Below, piece after piece: positions 13,801-25,287 of a stretch of DNA of 64,000 bases. A model generated the notes under the pieces. It had not been told where the DNA came from and did not search any database. It saw only the letters and a list, made by a program, of their open reading frames with translations. Made by a program: the position numbers and the translations under genes. Origin of the DNA: Apostichopus japonicus (taxonomy: Eukaryota; Echinodermata; Holothuroidea; Aspidochirotida; Stichopodidae); the NCBI RefSeq assembly GCF_037975245.1, contig NC_092564.1, positions 4,792,984 to 4,856,983 of the forward strand, in the 5' to 3' direction. Each line of letters starts with the position of its first letter. The first letter of the stretch is position 1.

Positions 13801-15423
13801 ATTTATAAGAATTGTTCTATATAGGTGAAACAATACGTTTGTTATAACGATATCCACGCGAGAGTCGTGTTCAAGTTTCCAGGGACTCTATCAAGGTTCA
13901 TTTCGAAGAGGCCAATTTAAGATTTGTTTACAAATGATACTTTTATTTATTTACATGTTAATTTATATAAATTAGGGTATTCCACTTTTTATGTTAAAAA
14001 TTAGAAACGTATTTACTACGCTGATGCCATGCACAACACATAGTGATGGCGTTACGCGTAAGTTGTGCAAATGTTAGATTGTTCAAAAAATGATTCAAAG
14101 ATTTCCTTCTGCGCGCGCGTATGGACTCGTGCGCGGCTCAAAACAGTTCATCGCACGATATCCGATTGCTATTCTGCTTTTGCGCGTCAAGTCAGTTGTA
14201 CATGATTCCATTATTTTCTGTGGTAGGCGTCTGTTTTACACGCATTTCGACCTGCAATCAAATCACAAAAGTCATTGAACTAAGTCTGATAGAGGCATTT
14301 GTGGTTAACAAGTGCCCCGAACAGATATAATAAGGCAAACCTTATTTCATTTAGAATATATTGTGGATGACATGCTGGAGGCTTGTGGATATCTAAAATG
14401 TGTAATTATCAAGCCACTTGCCTGAATTTGTAAATTATGTTTTTACCCATTGTTCGGCATTTGATTTGATTTATGTGGGTTTTGCTAAAGTTGCTTCTTA
14501 AGAGCTGCAGTTTTCAGTATGGCCAAATATTATCATTATATGCATTAACGTTCATTGTAATTCACCTTGAAAATACGAAAACAGAAACCGAGGTAAATAG
14601 AGCAAAAGCATAAGGTTTCAACTCCTATAGTTTTGTGATAGGCTTACTACGCATTGACAAAATGGCAGACCCATTTCACGACATTTTCACTATGACATAA
14701 CCCAATCGGAGCAGGCGTCTTAAGCAGATGAAGGTAAACGTGATGGTTAGTTTTGATTCTCCTTCAATACAGGCCGATGATATTTTCCTTATTTTCCAGG
14801 ATTTGATCTAAACCACAATCTTTGCTGGAACTATAACTTGTGTAAATTTTCACTTTCTTGACTTAATGTATTCCCCATCGCAGCCTATCCCATTCCAATC
14901 CTAACCCCGTCCACACACGCACATGCAAACTTATTTTCTAAATTATATTAGCTACAACCGCGATGACATTAACCCTTTATTCTAACCCTTTGTCTGGACA
15001 AACGATGACAATTGTTCTCTGTTGTTCGACAACTGGTGACAGGAATTTCTTTTGTCCCATGTCACTAGTTGCGAGGTCTAAACTTGTACAGCCCCCCCCC
15101 ACCCAAGGGCTATGATTATTCATGAGCTCAATAAAAGTGACTGTACCCCGTACCATCTCTTTCAATTTCTCTAACAGGATAGCGATGTTAGTGGTTCGCG
15201 TTCGACTTTGGGAGAATTCATCGACACTAGTAGAACAACTGAAGACGCTTTGGATTCAGGACGTCACCATGTTTCCAACACCTTACCAGACCTACCCTCT
15301 TCAGTTCTGAACAGGTTTTCAACTCGTTTACGTACGTGGCGTGACCGTGGGGCCACGACGGTAGCATCCAGAGAACAACCCTCTGGATTGGTGAAAATTG
15401 AGACCAAGATGAAGGAACCCTGA
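4845..15423 (+). CDS. C2-domain protein, possible C2CD6/CatSper-tau relative (11 exons, 5' partial)
   Basis: Eleven exons join in phase: 4845-4893, 5614-5738 (or from 5605), 6212-6331, 6542-6586, 7292-7452, 8006-8097, 9161-9236, 10224-10329, 11647-11851, 12248-12309 and 15178-15423. All have AG acceptors and GT donors, and together they encode about 428 residues ending at TGA 15421-15423. The N-terminal part reads as a C2 domain: SGVLSVHVKSLKLDEN, then EPEVYIRVRVGLVTK, NQVRVDLIMVMTANVHRIL, and MEMCFAYGIFGFGYSHQLEN. After it come HVNHPDFINFTEKM and a charged helical stretch (KKMNKRLDKIRTDYSELGGR), then a Pro/Gly/Gln-rich, low-complexity tail. C2 domains bind membranes or proteins, often with Ca2+. 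The aspartates of a classic Ca2+ site are not obvious, suggesting a structural C2. The family closest in memory is C2CD6/ALS2CR11, which targets CatSper channels in the sperm flagellum; that link is tentative. The initiator exon was not found. Confidence 0.72.
8153..8320. repeat. Near-perfect palindrome of a Penelope-like repeat fragment
   Basis: Two arms of about 83 bases (8153-8235 and 8240-8320) are reverse complements with only a few small differences, centred on CACGTG. Each outer arm carries GGCCTGACG...GATCCTAGCAGGATC...TTCTTCAG or its complement. Read on the minus strand, the left arm shows CTGAAGA, a GATCCT/AGGATC stem and GAAAC, the arrangement of a hammerhead-ribozyme core as described for Penelope-like elements. 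The plus-strand arm has GACAC instead. It sits in an intron of the C2 gene. Confidence 0.6.
10341..10710. mobile_element. hAT-like MITE with 8-bp target duplication
   Basis: The sequence GGCTACAG occurs at 10333-10340 and again at 10711-10718 as a perfect 8-bp direct duplication flanking about 370 bases. The ends are G-rich and inversely related (GCAGGGGGG on the left; CTCCTGCCCCT on the right, complement AGGGGCAGGAG). No transposase is present. The insertion lies 11 bases after the 5' splice site at 10330 of the C2 gene. Confidence 0.6.
12560..13060 (+). pseudogene. Decayed LINE reverse-transcriptase C-terminal fragment
   Basis: Reading across frameshifts and a stop gives phrases typical of the C-terminal part of a jockey/CR1-type non-LTR retrotransposon ORF2: SDRVALLRRIKRYI, LNYCNLTWGSCN, IEKFQKMCARVMIDASYDD, NSLHGLAPLP, and FSYIAAKQWNALYQ (the usual WNSLP region). 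One frameshift lies at about 12720 and a stop at about 12650. It is an inactive fossil in the last long intron of the C2 gene. Confidence 0.6.
13615..13781. repeat. Long inverted repeat (MITE-type hairpin)
   Basis: Left arm 13615-13688 and right arm 13709-13781 are near-perfect reverse complements of about 73 bases, separated by a 20-base loop (AACTCGGCTGCGCCTCGTT-like) that is itself partly self-complementary. No coding capacity is supported; open frames here are a by-product of the palindrome. Confidence 0.7.
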
Positions 15424-15501
15424 ACTGTTAAATTTGCCGGTGAGGCCAGCCAAGCTAGATAGGATCCCAGGGGCAGTTCTCCAGGCTCTGGAGTGATGGC
15501 G

Positions 15502-15507
15502 AATAAA
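15502..15507 (+). terminator. Candidate poly(A) signal of the C2-domain gene
   Basis: AATAAA lies 79 bases after the TGA stop, on the coding strand. Confidence 0.5.
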
Positions 15508-15699
15508 GAAAACGACTGAACCATATGTATGGCTATACAGACCTAAACCAGTAATCCTCGAGAAAAACGTTTATTTTCTGCGGATCATCCGAATGTTTGC
15601 TATAATCTATATGAGATTAACGTATATGTCATTTCGTATAAAGGTGGATCTTGCAGCACCTGATTGATAAACATACACCGATGGTAAACTATTTAACCG

Positions 15700-15890
15700 T
15701 GGGCAGGGCATCCGATAGCCAGGTCCGGCCCGCGGACAATAATGTCACATGCAGGGCACACCTTTTGAAGTCTTCATAAATTCACGGTACATCCATCGAC
15801 CTATGAGAATACATAATTCGTTATCCCATAATTTTCCTCCGAGTTCCTTAATTGACCGCGGGCTCGAGGCTATAGACCGGCCACATGACG
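15700..15890. repeat. Dispersed repeat (copy 2 of a GC-ended family)
   Basis: It contains TTTTGAAGTCTTCATA at about 15768 as in the 1500-1745 block. The ends are inversely related: CCGGCCCGCGGAC near 15726 and GACCGCGGGCTCGAGGCTATAGACC near 15855, suggesting a terminal-inverted-repeat element of about 190 bases. Confidence 0.4.
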
Positions 15891-18245
15891 CCCTTTAAGG
15901 CGGCATTGATTCTGGGAAAATAGTAAGGTACGATATGGATTTATATATAAAAAAAAATTGTTAAAAGAAAAGTTTTTCTTGGGGGGGGGTCGGGCGGGGA
16001 GGGGGACATAGGGGAATGGGAGCCTGCTGGGCGCTTAATTCCTTTTAATATATTTACAACATATGCTATGTAATATCTCTTTCTATTTTTCTTTCACTTT
16101 CTTTCTTTTTCGTTTGTTTGGAAGTTCGTTCTATCGGTAATGTTTTCTTCACATTTTTATTTTGGCGTGTTTGTTCTGTCCTCAATGCAGGCTACTGGCT
16201 CTATGAAAGTCAATCTCTTTCAAGGGCCCATCACATTGTAAAAACTATCGAAAACATGGAATTATATATAATCACCTGTCATTGATCTCTGCCTGTACGC
16301 TTGAGAAAATCAATTTGAATAGAATCGAATTGGTTACACTACACTGGCATAAATACTTGTAAAAGCTCTTCAAATCCCATGCCATTTATTATCGCCATTT
16401 GTTATACACCGGTATAACAGCGAGACGGACCTTCTAGGTCGCTGTCAATCCATCTTACCGAATTTCTTTTCTTTTGCTCGAGACTAATTGTTCCTCGATT
16501 GAATAGAACTGGTCTAAAGACAAGCGATTTTCAAAGAAATTCGCTCCTATTGTGTTGTGCGTTAAATGCTTTATTGAGGATAATGTGTCACATGTCAAGC
16601 TTGGAGGTTGGATGCTGCAGCCCGTGAAGGCTGTAGACATAGTAACAAAACATAGGCAACATACTCTCATGAATTGAACAGGGTCACGGTAATTGATAGA
16701 ATTATAAATAAATTAAAATAGCAACCCTGTTCAAGACTCACCGTTCCAATATATTAGGTGAATACATTTGCCACAAATGTTGCTTTATATTTGACATTAA
16801 AAGTGATCAGGATTAATACACCAGCTGTAATAATGGTGATAATGTTCATAAACGCACTCATGCATATCCATAATTTCGTGTATATAATGTTTATACTGAA
16901 CAGTTCTGTTCAAGAACATCATTAAGCGTCAATGACGTGATGTTTCGTACATGTCTTAAGTGTCATCAGAGGCACCGATGAATTTATTTTACTCTTAATT
17001 CTTGGTTTTCTCCAGAGTATAACGAAAATGAGAATGCCCTATAATCTTTATCCGATATTATCTCAGATCCACTAAGTGACCCTGCGGGCCTAGCCCCCCC
17101 CCCTCCCCCTCCCGCCCATCTCTTTAGGCCTGCATATGGTGTGATAACACAACTAGTTAGTATAGCTGTATGACTTCTTTTATTCGTTGCTATGTAAGTT
17201 CCATGGTGCCATGATACCATTTCCCCGCATTTACAATTAGCTTTGGCACTCTGCTAGACCTTGATGCATCTTAAAAGAGAAAGAAAAAAACCTGACGAAA
17301 GTAAACATAGGAAGAAACACTGTCCTTGGAATCTTTGCAAAGGTGTTAATTGGTGTTTCGACATCTTTGTCTAATCAAACGAATATATAATGTCTGTCTC
17401 TGATCGGAAGACGGTTAAAAAATAATGACAGTATTTGATCAATTTCTGTTCTACACTATATAACACTGTATACAAAGATTGATCATTCGCATAATGACCT
17501 ATAGTAATCGAACTTTCCCATCGAAACCAATTTATCACCTTTTCTGTTTCAATTATCGACTGGGTCTCACCCTTTTTCATTCATACTGGGGTGCGACATG
17601 GTTACACAGATGAAAGATGAATACCACTATACCATAGTCCAATCAAGAGGTTCGCGAGGAATTGGCAAAAGGCAAAATAAACGTGAATCGATTAACGTTA
17701 AAAGGGTATAGTCCAAGTCAAACAATGCGTGAACGGGTTATTTGTCAAAAGCTATACAGAGTTACAATACATCTTATGTGAAAAGGAGCATTAGCTAAGC
17801 GATGACATTTCCTGACAATTGGTCCAGACCAGACTTAGGGATGAAAATTCAGCGAATATAACAATAGCAGGTAAATAAAGCTAGGCTAAGAAAAGCCTAC
17901 TGTATCCATATCTGAAAACTCTTCTTTTAGAAAAGAAAGCAAGAAAAAAACTACGTTTTTTAGTCAATCAGTGGCAAGTAAGATACTGAACTGCTTGGTT
18001 CCCTTAGTTTGAGATCGTCCCGCACTACATGGATTAAATTAATTTAGGAGTTACTTATATGAATCGCAAAGGAGAAAGGGAAATAAAAACCCAGGTAGTT
18101 CGACCTCTTAAAGGAACTTTAATCGTTACTGAGACGGCGTGCAACTATTTTTAGTTCCAATCATGAAACCATCGAAGAAAAACTGATACAGAGGCGGCGA
18201 GTATCAACTGGTTTGAAATACGACGATAAAAAGTTGCTTTTAAAT

Positions 18246-18760
18246 CCCACAATTTAGAACAAATTCACAGCCGCGTGTTACTTTTCTTGTCATAAATTAT
18301 ATTCTTTGGAGACGGATTTATGATGACATATCGTGTTTGCTAGATCTTACTATAGAAGAAAGGAGTTTGCGACAGTTTTCCAGAATTTTCTATTTACTGC
18401 TAAGGAACTTTCAAATGGGAAAATTGATTCCCACAACTTAGAACAAATTCACAGCCGCTTGTTACTTTTCTTGTCTTAAATAATATTCTTTGGAGCCGGA
18501 ATTGTTATGACATATCACTTTTGCTAGATCTTACTATAGAAGAAGGAGTTTGCGACAGTTTTCCAGAATTTCAAGTCCCACAACTTAGAACAAATTCACA
18601 GCCGCGTGTTACTTTTCTTGTCTTAAATAATATTCTTTGGAGACGGAATTATTATGACAAATCATATTTGTTAGAACTTACTATAGACGAAAGGAGTTTG
18701 CGACAGTTTTCCAGAATTTTCTATTTACTGCTAAGGAACTTTCCAATGAGAATACTGATG
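18246..18760. repeat. Three-copy tandem repeat, about 146-185-bp units
   Basis: Units start with CCCACAA(C/T)TTAGAACAAATTC at 18246, 18431 and 18577. Each runs through CAGCCGC(G/T)TGTTACTTTTCTTGTC and ends near GCGACAGTTTTCCAGAATT. The middle copy lacks the TCTATTTACTGCTAAGGAAC tail present in the first and third, so the array grew by unequal exchange with an internal deletion. Confidence 0.8.
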
Positions 18761-19229
18761 CTTGGAAATTGAATTAAGTCCTAATTTGGTGTACAATTCG
18801 GCAGGTTTTTTGTGTGTGTTTGCAATCTGACATAAATGGTCCTGTTATCGTTTGGCTAATGGCTAGCTCCGGCACGGATGCTGATGGTAACTTTGTACGG
18901 TGAGTTTTTGTTTTCCCCTAAAAAAATATTATTTTCTGAATATAATATTCGCTCGTATACATTGATGTAAATTATAATGAGAATATTTCATGAGAAGAGA
19001 AAGGTGTTTGGTGCATGCCGACAAGGGGGGGGGGGGAGGGGATAAAGTAATTCTTCCTTTCGACTCAAAGCAGAAAAGAAGCAAAATCGAAATGGATGAA
19101 GCAGCCAAGTTGAGAAGATATTTGAAGGACCAATTTTTTTATCCGTTTTGTTCGATGTTTTGGTTTCTACAAGAATGAAAAGTACAATTGCACAAAATAA
19201 CAAAAGTAATATGAAGAGCAATGAATTTA

Positions 19230-19370
19230 AGCAGAGGGACGTGAAACTATGAAACGCCGAGAGTCTTGTCGAAGAGTTTCATTCCCTAAAAATGGCAAAT
19301 CAGGGAAAGTTAAACTATTAAACGCCGAGGGGCTTGTCGAAGAGTTTCACTCTCTCAAAACTGAAGAAAG
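19230..19370. repeat. Two-copy direct repeat, about 75-bp unit
   Basis: Two copies of a GTGAAACTATGAAACGCCGAG-like block followed by TTGTCGAAGAGTTTCA(T/C)TC lie side by side, differing at several bases. Confidence 0.6.
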
Positions 19371-21479
19371 TCAAATCAGAAATATATAGAAAAACATTGA
19401 CTAGAGGAATTAAAGAGAAAGTAAACATAGTAAACCCAAACTTATCATATAATACTTCCCAGACTTTAATTTACTGACAGAAAGACTATTCATCCTCACG
19501 GTTTACCTTTCACCCTTTCGTAAAGTATTGGGATTTTGGAAGCAGGGGAAGTAGGCGTGGTGACACGGAAGGTGACAATAGGATCAGAGTGCAAATATCG
19601 TTATTGTCATGTGAAAAAGGGGACATTTTTGCCTTGTAGAATATCTATGGCTAGATGTTTCTCCCAATACATAGTAATAATGTGAATACTCATACAACTT
19701 GACCTACTCCAACTCTGAGCGACAATCTCAATTCCAAGCAATATAGAATTGGCTTTCGTCTTCTATAATCCAATACAACGTTTCTTGTAGCTATACGGTG
19801 ATGTGGACACTATCATCACCTTATTTTCAGTAGGATAGCATACCGATTACATAACGTTTCACAATGTTAATTGCTTGTTAAGTCTCTTAAATCTATGTAA
19901 TAATACGTTTTCTGTAATTGCTATACTGAAACTAGGTTTCACAATGAAATTCCTTTTGAACTTTGCAATAATCCCGGTTAGGTTATAATCTTACTTTTCG
20001 TGACAGGGCTCATGAGTGCGGCATGGCAGAGTGGTCATGTATATAAATATTCACTTTTACTGTTTGCGATGAAGTTAGTAATACCGATAGTTACAGTTCT
20101 GAGTCCACGTTCATTAGGCTCTGTATCTCCCAGCCTCCCAGTGATGCAATTTGAAATTGTTGATAGCTCAACTGTGAGATACTAGATAAACAAACCCCTT
20201 ATTTATCAAGAAACTTACAGCTACGTAGTACATCTGAAATTTATAGCAGCAATGCTGTCCAAGTATTTATTTTACATTTGTATTTTTTTCAGGTCTCCCC
20301 ACTCTCATTTTTGTAATACTTGTGATACCTTGATATGTTACGTTTGTATTATTGAATCTGGAAATAAAGAACCAAACTTCAAACCATTCTCTATACAATA
20401 TTTCCCTGTGCTTGCAGGAACTCCATATGATATTGACACCATGTTCTCTGGGTTGGATAAGTTGTACACCATGCCCCCTCTCTTCAGGTCTGACTAGCTA
20501 TGTACATGCTACCACTGTCAACAAAATTGTAATACATGAAACAAATACTCTTATTTGATTATGTGCACACAGGCGCCGGGTCCCAATAGGTAAATTCCTC
20601 TGATGCAACACAAAACCCAACGGCTTCAAATAAATTTCTTACAATGGATTGCAAATTTGACAAAGGAATGGTGTTGATGTCATCCATGCAATGAATGAAC
20701 AATAACGTTTAAAATAACGTTTAACGGAAAAGGGGCATAACTGGACCCTTAACTGCTCATCCTCGACTATGGGGGCTTGTGAGTGCGTGTGATATGCCGG
20801 ATACTCCTATAAGTATATTACAATTATAATATATAGGCTAATAGTGTACATCCGCTCGAAAAGTTAACCATTGTCGAAAAAAGGAGCTAAAATGACCAAA
20901 TGCAATGCTTGTTTTAGCATATTATCAGTCACCACCGTGCACCGTGACTGCTTTTTCTGCCCCTATGTGAAAGACCATAATTTAAAGTACAGGTGGAGTG
21001 AAAATAAGGAGGGTTGAAGGCGATATAAATCTTTGTAGAAATGATTTGGTTAAATGTTAATATAATTCCAAGGGAGCAAACGGAAGGGTTTGTGTATGCT
21101 AATTGCTCCTCCTCTATTCTAGCTCAAACTCTAAACTGCCATTAAATGGAAAGTTTCAAGTGCCATGACAGGCAAAGACCCCAGCTATCATGTGGTGGTA
21201 TGATATGTCAGTTGAAAACTTCTATGCTTTGGTGGGCCTTGGAAGTGTTGAGCTAATGTGTAAGTCAAGGGAACGATTAATTGTCGCACGACACAGGTAT
21301 ATTCAATCGTAAAGGCTGACATTTTAAAGCGAGATACTTGACTAACTTTTGATAACGTGTCTAGCTCGGCGGTTTCCCCCTCCCCATCTGTTATCACGGC
21401 ACGGTGACGCCCCTGGATATAAAATCCTTCTAAAAAATACCTATTTCAAAAGACTGACCAGTAATCAATAAAAAGCGGT

Positions 21480-21660
21480 TGTCAACACGGAAGTTTAACT
21501 TCCGTGGTTGTTATACTTAGTGGTTGTCACGGTAGAAGCAATCGATCCTGCGTGAGTGGGTCCTAAACGATTTGGAGCAAGTCAACGTTGCTATGAAACT
21601 TTTCCGTTAACAACACGGACTCTTCTTGCAGCGCACTGTGCTCTCACCGTTTATGAATGC
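21480..21660. promoter_or_regulatory. Possible promoter block upstream of LRRC71
   Basis: A CpG-richer patch holds an inverted repeat CACGGAAGTT-T-AACTTCCGTG (about 21488-21508) containing two ETS-type GGAAGT sites, and GTTGCTATGAAAC at 21587-21599, close to the RFX X-box consensus seen at cilia-gene promoters. It lies 3.7 kb before the LRRC71 start-codon exon, which is preceded by an AG acceptor and so needs an upstream 5' UTR exon. No transcription start is visible. Confidence 0.25.
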
Positions 21661-24600
21661 TTCCATACAATGTCTGTATTGGAACTATTGTTCAATTACT
21701 TTGTATGAAACTTGAGGAAGGTATAGACATTTTATCAACAATTTCGTGTGAATTTCAGTAACATGTGGATAGGCCCTGGATATGATCAAGTGTTACTTGG
21801 AAGTTAGGGAGCCTAGGCTAGGTTGTCAAGACCTTCATGTCGTATTATGTTAGGATATTATTATGTGCGTAGTGACAGGGTTATTTACTTGTGTAGGCTA
21901 TGCTAGGCCTACTTAAGTTACTGTAGACTAGGCGCAGCCTAGTTGTACAACTAACGATGACTACGGCCTAGGCTATGTCGAACATTTGGCGTGGATCCGT
22001 AAGGAGGGTATTATGTTATATAATATGTTTGAGGGATTATGCATTACTAACATTTGGTGAGCATACCAATTTTATATAGGCCTAACCGCCTATGATGTGC
22101 AAGTGGGCTCTAATAAGAAAACAATAATGTTGTGTCGCCTGGCCAAGTTCACTACAGTGGCATCCATACAGCATATTTTGAACAAAACATTCCATGACAT
22201 ATCTCATCTAGCAGCAGTATAATCTAAGGATGCCAGGTGTATCTAATGGCAGTGCCAGGAGTGTTTAATTCTATAGCATGTACGCATAAGAAGTGATGGG
22301 CCAGCAAAATGCCATGCATATCCCAAACTGATGGCAGAGACCAGTGCTTAAAGAACTTTGAAACTGTTCCTTAACTTTGCAGTATCACTGTGCAGTCACC
22401 TGCATTAGCAACCTAATGAGATATGAATCAAACATCTGACACCACAATCATTAGTGCATGTCCATAGATACATGAGGACAGAATACATAGAATAATATTA
22501 AATACTACTGAACTATGAGACAGAGAAACACGCCAAATGCAATGACTAAGGGCAAGGCCAACTACATATGGAAAGGGCTCTCCACAATATAATAATCTGA
22601 ACTTGAAAAGCAACAAACTTGTGCAGATACTTCCTAACATGATGCGCATTGACAAACATTGCTAATTGCCTAATGAAAAAAAAATAAAAGTTAAAAAAAA
22701 AAATTCTCAATAAACATCAGTCCCTGCAATAAATTTGTAAACCACATTTGCACTATTCTAGACCATAACTAATATTTTTTCTGTGTTAAATTTCTTCTCT
22801 TGAAAATCACTTTTTGACGAAAGTAATTTTCTACGTGACTGTCAATGGCCAAGTGAGTATTAACCCCTTTACATGTTGTTGTGACTCACTTGCACCTGAG
22901 TACATCTCGTAACTGCTGACATATATAATATACAATGTCAGTACATCTTGAGCTGTTACAATTACCACCCATCCAATGGTATTCTTCTCCACACATGCCC
23001 ATCATCTTATTTTTTTGTCTTCATTTATGTGAAACAGGTTTACCGGTTTTCATGGAGCTCCTATATTACAATGTTTGAAAGTTAATTATACAAGGAGAAA
23101 AACAGTTTTTATTGACTAACAGTATGTGCTTTCTGCAGGTTGGATGGTGTGCTACATTTGTCTCAATTGAATTTTATGAGGTTCTGGGAATTATGACTTT
23201 GTAGTTCTAACTGTCTGTTTGAAATATGTTCTCTCACAGGGAAGTCTTAACTAGTTCTTCTTTCCAGAGAAGGTAAACCGTACATACGTAGTAATGTGGA
23301 GTGTTGTGCAAGCAATATTTAGTCTGCAGAGTAGGGTAGCCTAGTGGCTGCAAATGACAGACACAGGATGAATTACGGTAACAACAGTATAAATGGCAAT
23401 GTTGCTATTAGATGTGTACTCTTTTACATTTAACCCCTACTCCTTCATCCCACTAAACAGAACAATTACAAAAATGAAAATAACAAAGACAACAGCCAAA
23501 ACTTATCATTGAATGTTATTGAGAATGGTGAGTTTAGCTTTTATGTTGTGTTCCCCACAAAGGGGCCTTTGTTGGATTCTGCACAAGTATGGTGACCTAC
23601 CTGGCAGGTAGAATGGTTACTGTAAAAAGTAGGCAGATCTTATTTATAATTGGTTTCTGGTACATATAGTATGCAGTGTCCTTAGTATTCCAACCCTGTG
23701 CCCTAAATGGAATTCCATGTAAACTGTTAATTGGTTTCCCTAGTGGTGGCAGGCAGTGTTTTTCACTACTAGTAAAATATGTTCAGTTGTTAACAGGTTT
23801 GCATAGACATACTGCAGATCTAGACAATCAATATCCTAGCATTTTCTCTCCCATTACCCTCACTGTTATGATATCACATTCATCCCCATGATATCCCATC
23901 ATATGCACTCCCTATATATAATAATTGTAATCCCGAACTAACATGTTATATCCTCCATCAGTGTGTTGTGATTCAAGAAAGCAGATGATATCTAAATTCT
24001 GCGCAGTTTGATGTGTGATGCATATACAATTCTCAAAACATTTAAATATTGTACAACAGAATTTTCACACTACATATTGTATACTGTCCATAATTGCTGC
24101 GTAATGAAGGTTCCAGATGTAAAATGATAATTTCAGCGCTTTGACTTAAGTCTGAAAATGTACTAGGCATATATATATATATGTATTATGGGTGGCCAGG
24201 GTGGGCAAACAATTCTGGGGGAGGGGGGTCCTGTTTATTTCTTACAATGCATTTCAGAGAACAATGAAGAAACAAAAAGAGTTATCTCAGATGTAAAATT
24301 AATCCTTTGACTAGATTGCTGCTGTCAATTTCAGATGTACAGTACTACATAGCTGTAAGTGTAATGATACACTGCTTCACAGTATAGCTATCAATAATTT
24401 CTCATTGAACATTAAACTTTGAGTCAGATGATGGAGAAGGGCAACGACGAATGGAAAATCAGAATTAGAGCAACCGGTGTAATCAGTATAGGGTGATATT
24501 TGAAAGACACATTATGCAGCATTTGTCTAGACCAATTGAAGGGCACTGACAAAGTCTCATGGGGTGTTTAAAGCCTCATTTGAGGTTGTCAGAGGTCAAA

Positions 24601-25287
24601 ATGCAATCTTTGTCATTTGGTTTTACCTAGCCCTGTATTATTCATTTACAAGACGGTTGTTAAACTTGTAATTACCTTGGAGTTGGAAGTGTAACTTTAA
24701 TACTTCATTCATTTCTCCTATTACTGTACTGTATATATACAAGGCCTTTTAATCAGTTTACATGACAAGCATGTATATAATAATAATAGCCATCACAGTA
24801 ATTACAGTATGTTTGGTTTCAACACAGATTTTCTCCTTTCGTACATGCAATACTAGGCAAAATTGTGAAGTAAATTACATGCACTGTCGGTATGGAACTC
24901 CCACTGTTTTGGTTACATACCAGACTTCTTCACTCCTTAATAATTTTGAATGATTTTTCAAGGCTTCAATCTTTAAACAATTTAATAAATGATGAAAACA
25001 CCTTTGAATGATTGCTAACACTCACAATTGCTAAGTAATTTTTCAGTCTTCTGGAGTTTTGCAATGACCTTTCACCTGATGTCAGCTGAGAAGGAACAAC
25101 TGACATGCTCAAAAATATGATGTATCTTGATATAGTGAAACAGCAAAATGTATACCATAGAGTGCTGTGTTAAACAAGTTAACAAAAGTATAGCACTACT
25201 TTTATGCAAAAGTATTTACTGCAAGAAACTCTTCTTTTATGACTCGTTTTTTTAAATTTAATTTTCAGTGTTGTCAAGAAGGTTAAA

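Larger units (their letters stand above)
15424..25268. other. Intergenic region and probable LRRC71 5' flank / 5' UTR intron
   Basis: No coding exon with convincing protein similarity or matching splice phases was found in this 9.8-kb stretch. It holds a poly(A) signal for the C2 gene (15502), a GC-ended dispersed repeat (15700-15890), G/C homopolymer tracts near 15980, 17095, 19025 and 24220, tandem repeats at 18246-18760 and 19230-19370, and a possible promoter block at 21480-21660. Confidence 0.55.

Noticed and set aside
18521-18772. 83-codon ORF
   Set aside because: It lies in a three-copy tandem repeat whose other copies do not keep the frame.
24762-24953. 63-codon ORF with a hydrophobic start (possible signal peptide)
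   Set aside because: Isolated, no splice partners or family resemblance; AT-rich sequence readily encodes such strings.
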